Shown here in pieces: positions 1 through 5,055 of a DNA stretch of 5,055 nt. Source of the stretch: Gammaproteobacteria bacterium. GTDB lineage: Bacteria > Pseudomonadota > Gammaproteobacteria > Pseudomonadales > Azotimanducaceae. Made by a program: the position numbers and the translations under genes. The DNA lies in the NCBI GenBank assembly GCA_002708205.1, contig PAMR01000072.1, positions 16,419 through 21,473 on the forward strand, written 5' to 3'. Under the pieces are notes generated by a model that made no database searches, was not told the DNA's origin, and saw only the letters and a program-made list of their open reading frames with translations. The stretch's first letter is position 1. Each line of letters starts with the position of its first letter.

Positions 1-1071
1 GAACTAGCTGACGGGGTACATTGGTTAACCATGCCAATGGGCGGCTCTCTCACTCATATCAATCTCTATTTATTGGAAGATGATGACGGCTTTTTCGTCA
101 TAGACACAGGCCTACCCAGTCCAGAAGTCAAAGACCTCTGGTTTCAGATCTTCAACACAGTGCACAGGAACAAACCAGTAAAGGGCGTCATATGCACACA
201 CATGCACCCCGACCATATCGGACAAGCTGGTATGATCACTAACCACTTCCGATGTCCACTCTATATGACCCGAGCCGAGTATTACCAAGCACGCTCGTTC
301 ACAAGTGGTGCCCCCTCACATTATTCCAGCTGGATTGGCGAAGAATTTTATCTACGACATGGAATGCCAGCCGATTACTTAACCCAAATCGCAAAAATGT
401 GGAAAACTCGACAAGATCCGAAAAAGAAAGCCAAAGAAACTATGATGATGCCAACGGCATTTCCCTCGGGCTTTCATCGCCTAGAGGACGGAGATGTACT
501 TTCAATAGGAGGCAATGACTGGAAGATTGTAGTGGGTTCCGGCCATTCGCCAGAACATGCTTGTCTGCAGTCCCAGGATCTAAAAATCATGCTCTCCGGC
601 GATCAAATACTTCCTATCATCACATCCAATGTTAGCGTGCACGCAACAGAACCCGAGGCAAATCCCCTGAAAGCATGGATGGAAAGTCATGATAAATTTC
701 TCGAAACTCCTAACGATACTTTCATCTTGCCCGCCCATAATCTTCCTTTTTTTGGCGTTCGCCAGCGACTACACGAATTGATCGAGCATCACGAGGACCG
801 GATGCTAGCGATAGAGTTGTTCTGCTCCGAACCACGGACCGCAAAATCGTTACTTCCAGTTCTTTTCAACCGTAAATTAGATCCTCGACAAACCATGATG
901 GCATTGGGCGAAGCCATCGCCCACTGTCAGTTACTTCTTCATCGAAATCGTCTTGAAAGGGTTCTGCACAAAGACGGTGCGTATCGATTCATATCTTCTG
1001 ATTCCGGTTTGAATCAACGGGCACAATTGGCAACAGAGGGACACAAGGACGACAGTCCAGAGTACGTATAG
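1..1071 (+). CDS. MBL-fold metallo-hydrolase with C-terminal winged-helix-like domain (5' partial)
   Basis: This is a probable cytosolic hydrolase of the metallo-beta-lactamase superfamily; its substrate (thioester, lactone or other ester) is unknown. Numbering residues from the ATG at 31, DTG is at 26-28. The metal-binding motif HMHPDH is at 57-62 (ligands H57, H59, D61, H62), GHSPEH at 171-176 (H172), SGDQ around D191 and PAH at 234-236 (H236), so a complete dinuclear site is present. The stretch from about 265 to 320 resembles the small winged-helix domain that follows the catalytic domain in LACTB2-like proteins. The ATG at 31 is unlikely to be the true start. The frame is open to base 1, the ten residues before it (ELADGVHWLT) look like the conserved first strand of this family, and there is no Shine-Dalgarno motif before 31. 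The gene therefore begins upstream of the window. Its TAG stop lies three bases before the next gene, suggesting one transcript. Fold assignment is firm; substrate is not. Confidence 0.9.
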   Translation, partial: ELADGVHWLTMPMGGSLTHINLYLLEDDDGFFVIDTGLPSPEVKDLWFQIFNTVHRNKPVKGVICTHMHPDHIGQAGMITNHFRCPLYMTRAEYYQARSFTSGAPSHYSSWIGEEFYLRHGMPADYLTQIAKMWKTRQDPKKKAKETMMMPTAFPSGFHRLEDGDVLSIGGNDWKIVVGSGHSPEHACLQSQDLKIMLSGDQILPIITSNVSVHATEPEANPLKAWMESHDKFLETPNDTFILPAHNLPFFGVRQRLHELIEHHEDRMLAIELFCSEPRTAKSLLPVLFNRKLDPRQTMMALGEAIAHCQLLLHRNRLERVLHKDGAYRFISSDSGLNQRAQLATEGHKDDSPEYV

Positions 1072-1074
1072 ACC

Positions 1075-1362
1075 ATGTCTAATAGCAGCCACAATGTCTC
1101 AAAAACCATAAAGTTTTATACTTACTCGATACTCCGTTGGGGGGTCCACCGTCTTCCACCTGGAATCAGATCTCTAGCAGGTATCGCCTTAATGATCGGT
1201 GGGATTTTTGGAATTCTTCCCATTCTCGGATTCTGGATGTTCCCCTTAGGGCTCGCATTTATAGCCTTAGATATCCCGTGGACTAAAGGCAGAATCTTCG
1301 AATGGATGACACGCCTAGAAAAAGACCTAAAAGCGGGCCCGGAGAAAAATAGAATCAGCTAA
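1075..1362 (+). CDS. small two-helix membrane protein, PGPGW-like
   Basis: This is a 95-residue protein of unknown function. A basic N-terminus (K10, K13, R21, R26, R32) leads into two adjacent hydrophobic segments at about 33-50 and 51-68, broken by a Leu-Pro turn (GILPILGFW). A basic, amphipathic C-terminal tail follows (about 70-95). The charge pattern predicts a hairpin with both ends in the cytoplasm. The helix-LP-turn-helix layout, with an aromatic turn and an 'ALDIP' end, recalls the small putative transmembrane proteins grouped as PGPGW, but the exact motif is absent, so this is only a resemblance. The ATG is three bases after the stop of the upstream hydrolase and in the same frame. 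No good Shine-Dalgarno motif is close by (an AAGGA at 1045-1049 is about 25 bases away), so translation probably depends on coupling to the upstream gene. Its 3' end overlaps the convergent hydrolase gene by 8 bp. Confidence 0.75.
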   Translation: MSNSSHNVSKTIKFYTYSILRWGVHRLPPGIRSLAGIALMIGGIFGILPILGFWMFPLGLAFIALDIPWTKGRIFEWMTRLEKDLKAGPEKNRIS

Positions 1363-2215
1363 CATCTAGCCAATAACCACCCTCCGGATAGTGGCGAATA
1401 TGTCCTGCCGTAGGTGTTGCGAAATGCGTTCCGATGACCAAAACATTGGTTTCAACTAATCGTTCCAAAAATTTTTCTCGAGTTACCCGTCCTTGATCCT
1501 TGTCATAGTCCGCTGAGCTGCACCAATCTGTACGAGTTATTTGACAAGGATGATGGATGCAATCTCCAGTAATGACCGCCTCTTCTCCTCGAGACTCCAA
1601 AAGAACACTAACATGTCCTGGCGTGTGTCCAGGGGTTGATTCCAACCGTATACCCGGAGCAATTGTTTCTGAAGTTGAGACGAGATCCACCAATCCTGCT
1701 TCGATAACCGGCCGAACACTATCGTCCATCACGTTGCCATAACTGGTTGGGTCTTCATTTGTATCCCAATATGTCCACTCATCCTCCCCGATGAGATAAC
1801 GTGCGTTTTCAAAAGTTGGTACCCACTCGCCATTGACGAGCCGAGTATTCCAGCCCACATGATCAACATGGAGGTGAGTACAAAGAACCGTATCGATACT
1901 TTCGACTGGATAGCCGATATTCTCCATATCTTTTAAAAAGTTGGTCTGAAGATTGCTCCAGTTCGGGATTGATCGCTCTTTGTCATTACCTATACAGGTA
2001 TCCACGATGATTCGCCGTTCCCCTACCTCAATCACCAAAGCGTGAATACTCATTACAAGGTTCCCAGAATCATCCATAAAGTGAGGCTGCATCCAAGAAT
2101 AGGGGAGACAAGCGTCTCGTGTCGCGTCAGGAAGGATGAAACGAGAACCACCAACCACTTCCATCTCAACAACTCGCGTCACTTTGATGTCGCCAATCTG
2201 CCATATTTCATTCAT
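1355..2215 (-). CDS. MBL-fold metallo-hydrolase (lactonase/organophosphate-hydrolase-like)
   Basis: This is a complete 286-residue metallo-beta-lactamase-superfamily hydrolase with no signal peptide, so probably cytosolic. VDTCIGN is at 71-77, the metal motif HLHVDH at 114-119 (H114, H116, D118, H119), GHTPGH at 196-201 (H197), GDCIHHP around D218, and GTHF with H264 as likely last ligand. The strings after the metal motif (GWNTRLVNGEWVPTFENARY) are typical of a large proteobacterial subfamily. That subfamily is related to AHL lactonases and methyl-parathion-hydrolase-like enzymes, but most members have no known substrate. The ATG at 2215 is preceded by AGGAG at a 9-base spacing, supporting this start. 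The gene is divergent from the acyl-CoA synthetase and convergent with the small membrane gene, so it is probably transcribed alone. It is clearly a different subfamily from the hydrolase at the left edge: it lacks the winged-helix tail and has a longer N-terminal region before the metal site. Calling it a quorum-quenching lactonase would go beyond the evidence. Confidence 0.92.
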   Translation of the reverse strand: MNEIWQIGDIKVTRVVEMEVVGGSRFILPDATRDACLPYSWMQPHFMDDSGNLVMSIHALVIEVGERRIIVDTCIGNDKERSIPNWSNLQTNFLKDMENIGYPVESIDTVLCTHLHVDHVGWNTRLVNGEWVPTFENARYLIGEDEWTYWDTNEDPTSYGNVMDDSVRPVIEAGLVDLVSTSETIAPGIRLESTPGHTPGHVSVLLESRGEEAVITGDCIHHPCQITRTDWCSSADYDKDQGRVTREKFLERLVETNVLVIGTHFATPTAGHIRHYPEGGYWLDVS

Positions 2216-2224
2216 AGCCGATTA

Positions 2225-2229
2225 CTCCT
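2225..2229 (-). promoter_or_regulatory. Shine-Dalgarno site of the minus-strand MBL hydrolase
   Basis: Read on the minus strand, AGGAG lies 9 bases before the ATG at 2215. It is a good match to the anti-Shine-Dalgarno sequence at an acceptable distance, and it fixes the start of the 286-residue hydrolase. Confidence 0.75.
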
Positions 2230-2232
2230 GTC

Positions 2233-2261
2233 TTGATCCATGTCATTATTGAATATATACC
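2233..2261 (+). promoter_or_regulatory. weak candidate sigma70-type promoter for the acyl-CoA synthetase
   Basis: TTGATC (2233-2238) and TATACC (2256-2261) are 17 bases apart in the AT-rich 70-bp divergent spacer. Transcription would start near 2268, leaving a leader of only about 18 bases before the ATG at 2286. Both hexamers are imperfect and the region is AT-rich, so chance is a real alternative. The opposite strand of the same AT-rich patch (about 2245-2262) could hold the -10 region for the leftward hydrolase, but no convincing -35 was seen. Confidence 0.25.
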
Positions 2262-2273
2262 AGTTTCGGTTCG

Positions 2274-2278
2274 AAGGA
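2274..2278 (+). promoter_or_regulatory. Shine-Dalgarno site that decides the acyl-CoA synthetase start
   Basis: AAGGA ends 7 bases before the ATG at 2286, an ideal spacing. The in-frame TTG at 2280 is only one base from the motif and could not use it, so the ATG, two codons further in, is preferred. Confidence 0.8.
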
Positions 2279-2285
2279 ATTGCTG

Positions 2286-4088
2286 ATGGGAATTCGCGAT
2301 ATTGTTTCAGTCTTGACCCAAACACCCACGTTATTGGCCCTGAAGAAAGGTATGCAACCAAGGCCCTTAGAAGAAAGGGATTGCTTCGCAAAATCCGTAC
2401 AAAATAACGCACTACAATTTGCTGACAAATCAGCCGTTATCTTTGAAGATCAATCAATCACATGGTCTGAACTCAATCAATCCGCGAATCGATACGCTAA
2501 TTATCTATCGAGCATCGGCGTGAAAACAGGCGATGTCGTCAGCGTGGTTATGGAAAATCGAATCGAGTTCCTGCAAACAGTCATTGCGCTGAATAAGATT
2601 GGAGCGATAGCTGGCCTTATCAACACTAACCTGAGGGGCCGACCTTTAACCCATTGTATCGAGGTAACAAAATCCAAAAAATGTATCTTCGGATCTGAAC
2701 TTAGCGAGGCTCTAGAAGAAGTCAAAGACGATCTCTCATTATCAGAAGGTGAAGACTATTTTGTCGTTCCTGACAATGATGAAACCAATTTAAACTGGGC
2801 GACAAATATAGACGATGCGGCCTCATCAGCCAGCGACTCCAATCTCGAGCAAACCGATCATGTCACTCTGGGAGAAACCGCCTTCTACATCTTCACCTCA
2901 GGCACCACCGGTTTACCGAAAGCAGCTGTACTTTCTAACCGCCGATTTCTCGCTAGCGCGATGCTCTCACATAAAGCCGGGCTCAAATGCAATCAAAAGG
3001 ACCGTCTATACATCTGTCTACCTCTTTATCACGGGACCGGACTGATCATCGGTGTAGGTGCAGCATTTTCTTCAGGAGCCTCCATGTTTATTCGAAGGAG
3101 ATTTTCTGCTCGCAACTTCCTTCCAGAAGTTCGCAAATATGGTGCAACCTGCTTAATTTACGTCGGTGAACTATGCAGATATTTAACAAATAGCGATGCT
3201 AAACCGGACGATCATGTATCGCCATTGCGAAACATGATGGGTAACGGGTTGCGTCCAGATGTATGGCTTGATTTCAAAAAAAGATTTGGCATCAAGAGGA
3301 TTTCCGAATTCTACGGTGCCAGCGAGGGAAACGTCGCTTTTGCCAATTTGATGAACAAAGATTGCACAATCGGCATGACTAGCTCACGAGTAGCATTGAT
3401 TAAATACGATGTTGAGACGGACGAAATAGAAAGAAACGATGATAATCGATGTATAGAGGTCGAATTCGGAGAACCGGGTCTGTGTCTCGGTCATATTAAT
3501 CCTGGCGCTGTTTTTGAAGGATATACAGATTCCGAGGCGACAGAAAAAAAGGTGCTACGCGATGTTTTTGAAGAAGGTGATGCTTGGTTTAATACAGGGG
3601 ATCTCATTAAGGAAGTCGACGTAGGTTTTAGTCTCGGATATAGCCACTATCAGTTTGTAGACCGAGTAGGAGACACATTTCGGTGGAAGTCAGAGAATGT
3701 GTCCACTAATGAAGTAGGAGAAATTATAAACGGCTACCATAGTGTAGAGATTAGTAATGTATACGGGGTAGACGTCCCTGGAGCTGACGGAAAAGCTGGT
3801 ATGGCAGCACTTCGTTTAAGCGACGGTTCCACCTTCGACCAGGACGATTTTGCTCAATACGTTGTTAAAGAGCTTCCACCATTTGCTTGTCCTGTGTTCA
3901 TTCGTATACAGAACGAACTAGATGTTACGGGTACCTTTAAGATGGTCAAAGGTGACTTAAAGAAAGAACATTACGATATCGAGTCCATTAAGGATCCCGT
4001 CTACGTAATGAAACCAGGTACGCGCTCATACGAAATTCTAGATGCCAACTACCTTGCTCTATTAAAGTCTGGTTCCGCTGGTTTTTGA
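2286..4088 (+). CDS. FATP-type long-chain/very-long-chain acyl-CoA synthetase
   Basis: This adenylate-forming enzyme is expected to turn a fatty or other hydrophobic carboxylic acid plus ATP and CoA into acyl-CoA, AMP and pyrophosphate. It would probably act at the inner face of the membrane and feed beta-oxidation or lipid synthesis. It is complete at 600 residues, the usual size for the family. Numbered from the ATG at 2286, the AMP-binding P-loop YIFTSGTTGLPKA is at 201-213 and the adenine motif EFYGASEGN at 341-349. The motif WFNTGDL is at 434-440 with the ribose-binding Asp at 439. The FATP signature FVDRVGDTFRWKSENVST is at 457-474, and TGTFK with the likely catalytic Lys is at about 548-552. 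The signature and the C-terminal DLKKEHYD/DPVYVMKPG region place it with the bacterial FATP/'long-chain-acyl-CoA synthetase' group (FadD6-like) rather than classical FadD. One departure is Ser in KSEN, where Gly (KGEN) is usual. Gene order shows no partner on the same strand. Chain-length preference cannot be read from sequence. Confidence 0.95.
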   Translation: MGIRDIVSVLTQTPTLLALKKGMQPRPLEERDCFAKSVQNNALQFADKSAVIFEDQSITWSELNQSANRYANYLSSIGVKTGDVVSVVMENRIEFLQTVIALNKIGAIAGLINTNLRGRPLTHCIEVTKSKKCIFGSELSEALEEVKDDLSLSEGEDYFVVPDNDETNLNWATNIDDAASSASDSNLEQTDHVTLGETAFYIFTSGTTGLPKAAVLSNRRFLASAMLSHKAGLKCNQKDRLYICLPLYHGTGLIIGVGAAFSSGASMFIRRRFSARNFLPEVRKYGATCLIYVGELCRYLTNSDAKPDDHVSPLRNMMGNGLRPDVWLDFKKRFGIKRISEFYGASEGNVAFANLMNKDCTIGMTSSRVALIKYDVETDEIERNDDNRCIEVEFGEPGLCLGHINPGAVFEGYTDSEATEKKVLRDVFEEGDAWFNTGDLIKEVDVGFSLGYSHYQFVDRVGDTFRWKSENVSTNEVGEIINGYHSVEISNVYGVDVPGADGKAGMAALRLSDGSTFDQDDFAQYVVKELPPFACPVFIRIQNELDVTGTFKMVKGDLKKEHYDIESIKDPVYVMKPGTRSYEILDANYLALLKSGSAGF

Positions 4089-4089
4089 T

Positions 4090-4118
4090 CAACGTAGGTA
4101 ATTTCCATAGCTACGTTG
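4090..4118. repeat. 8-bp inverted repeat between convergent genes (possible weak bidirectional terminator)
   Basis: CAACGTAG (4090-4097) is a perfect inverted repeat of CTACGTTG (4111-4118), separated by a 13-base spacer. It fills the 22-bp gap between the tail-to-tail genes, and its right arm covers the TAG stop (4111-4113) of the minus-strand hydrolase. T-rich (4082-4086) and A-rich (4131-4138) runs lie outside it. On either transcript the run after the hairpin is A rather than U, so it is not a canonical intrinsic terminator. The position suits transcript-end formation or 3'-end protection, but the stem is short and only about half GC. Confidence 0.35.
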
Positions 4119-5055
4119 CAACATGATCGCAAAAAAAATCGAGAAGCAATCGATTGACACGGTCTGGATTTTCTTGTTGAACCCAGTGACCGGCTCCATC
4201 TATTAGATGCGTCCCCTTAAAATCGATACAAATCTCAGTCTGCATACGTTCATACGCTCCTGGAGATTGAAAAACGCCCCAGTCTCTGGCACCCGCTATA
4301 AACAAAGTCGGTTGCTTAAGGACTACTTTTCGGAATAGTTGCAATATATCGCGCGCGATTTCACTAACACCACACCGATACCAATTGAGACCGCCCTGTA
4401 ATCCTGTACGAGTGAACTCGTTCTCATAGATATCCAAGTCCTGTTCCGTCAGCCAGGTACAGGACGCAAGGTCTCCAGCACTGGGCAAACCGTACTCGAC
4501 TGTCTCGGCCATAGTCTCACCAGCTTGCATAACATAATATGTAGGCAACTGAGCAAGGAACTCTGCACTGTATGCAGCCAAAGGATGAGGATCATTCTTT
4601 CTATTATCCCCGCTCTTCACAAAAAAATATGCTCGCAGGAACGACCTAAATCCTTGTTGACAATCTAACATATCGCTATCTGCTTCACGCGTCGAGTAAT
4701 ACCATTGATAATGTTTGCGACTCGGATCCATCTCGGTCAGACCAATGTTTATTTCCACTCCGCCTGGCCGATCCGACTTGGGTGTCGGTGCTCCTGGGAA
4801 AGGGGCACTCATGAGAACTACGGAGTGAAAAATATCTGGACGAATTAACCCGCACCAACCCGCTACCGGCGATCCAAAATCATGGCCAACTACGGACAAA
4901 ACACTATCTATTTTCAAACGAAAAAGTAGTGTCAGAATATCGCTCACAAGATTAGGTAAAGAGAATTTTTGGAGATCAACGTCGTAACCTTGCTCCCAAC
5001 CGAGCGTCCGTCCGTACCCCCTTTGATCAGGAGCGATTACATAGTAACCCGCCTC
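4111..5055 (-). CDS. alpha/beta hydrolase, epoxide-hydrolase-like (5' partial)
   Basis: This is a probable soluble alpha/beta-fold hydrolase, resembling epoxide hydrolases (epoxide to diol) or related cap-domain hydrolases. The frame is open from the right edge, giving 314 visible residues. The GTG at 4947 is an internal Val codon, because upstream residues (EAGYYVIAPDQRGYGRT) match the conserved strand before the nucleophile. Only about 20-40 N-terminal residues, including the HGFP-type oxyanion motif, should be missing. In visible numbering, the nucleophile elbow GHDFG is at 57-61 with Asp59. A cap domain runs from about 100 to 240 and includes HYQWYY (115-120) and GGLNWYR (221-227), whose Tyr226 matches a ring-opening Tyr. 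The acid is probably Asp258 (GARDW) and the base His290 (GAGHW). An Asp nucleophile with cap tyrosines favours epoxide hydrolase over esterase, and dehalogenase is less likely. The gene converges on the acyl-CoA synthetase with a 22-bp gap; its promoter is outside the window. Confidence 0.9.
   Translation of the reverse strand, partial: EAGYYVIAPDQRGYGRTLGWEQGYDVDLQKFSLPNLVSDILTLLFRLKIDSVLSVVGHDFGSPVAGWCGLIRPDIFHSVVLMSAPFPGAPTPKSDRPGGVEINIGLTEMDPSRKHYQWYYSTREADSDMLDCQQGFRSFLRAYFFVKSGDNRKNDPHPLAAYSAEFLAQLPTYYVMQAGETMAETVEYGLPSAGDLASCTWLTEQDLDIYENEFTRTGLQGGLNWYRCGVSEIARDILQLFRKVVLKQPTLFIAGARDWGVFQSPGAYERMQTEICIDFKGTHLIDGAGHWVQQENPDRVNRLLLDFFCDHVAT

Noticed and set aside
31..36. ATG at 31 (or 37) as the real start of the left-edge MBL hydrolase
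   Set aside because: The frame is open to base 1, the preceding residues look like conserved family sequence, and no Shine-Dalgarno site precedes either ATG.
252..518. 88-residue open frame inside the left-edge hydrolase
   Set aside because: It overlaps a strongly conserved gene in another frame, and its composition resembles no known protein.
1334..1387. Palindrome CGGGCCCG (1334-1341) and the CCGGAG/CTCCGG pair (1339-1344, 1382-1387) as a terminator between the convergent genes
   Set aside because: The palindrome has no loop, the pair is 37 bases apart and no U run follows, so chance is the better explanation.
1537..1742. Short open frames on both strands inside the minus-strand MBL hydrolase
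   Set aside because: They are shadows of a complete hydrolase gene with intact metal motifs.
1355..2215. Calling the minus-strand hydrolase a quorum-quenching AHL lactonase
   Set aside because: Only general MBL motifs are shared; there is no LuxI/LuxR neighbour and the subfamily is mostly uncharacterised.
2280..2282. TTG at 2280 as start of the acyl-CoA synthetase
   Set aside because: It lies one base from the AAGGA motif, too close to use it; the ATG at 2286 has ideal spacing.
2815..3169. Overlapping short open frames inside the acyl-CoA synthetase
   Set aside because: They are low-complexity shadow translations of a well-conserved gene, with no domain signal.

Overview
The window looks like an ordinary, gene-dense bacterial chromosome segment. 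It has moderate GC (roughly mid-40s percent by eye), five protein genes, almost no intergenic DNA, ATG starts with Shine-Dalgarno motifs where visible, and protein families common in Proteobacteria. I suggest a Gram-negative, probably proteobacterial heterotroph with lipid or xenobiotic catabolism. I cannot place it more precisely. I saw no RNA genes, insertion sequences, CRISPR arrays or long repeats.

Layout, left to right. (1) From base 1 to 1071 on the plus strand is a metallo-beta-lactamase-fold hydrolase with a C-terminal winged-helix-like tail. Its frame is open to the left edge, so its N-terminus lies outside the window. (2) Three bases later, in the same frame, is a 95-residue membrane-hairpin protein (1075-1362). 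(3) Converging on it with an 8-bp overlap is a second, distantly related metallo-beta-lactamase-fold hydrolase on the minus strand (1355-2215). (4) A 70-bp divergent spacer (2216-2285) carries the Shine-Dalgarno sites of genes 3 and 4. (5) A full-length FATP-type long-chain/very-long-chain acyl-CoA synthetase runs on the plus strand (2286-4088). (6) A 22-bp convergent spacer and an 8-bp inverted repeat (4090-4118) separate it from an epoxide-hydrolase-like alpha/beta hydrolase on the minus strand (4111 to beyond 5055). That gene's N-terminus is cut off by the right edge.

The genes form at least three transcription units: 1+2 rightward, 3 leftward and 4 rightward, with gene 5 entering leftward. 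The shared theme is hydrolysis of ester, thioester, lactone or epoxide bonds next to acyl-CoA activation. This fits a catabolic neighbourhood for fatty acids or other hydrophobic carboxylic acids, but the link is an inference from gene content only. No clearly novel system is visible. The most unusual points are the in-frame TAG junction between genes 1 and 2 and the pairing of two different metallo-hydrolase subfamilies around a tiny membrane protein.
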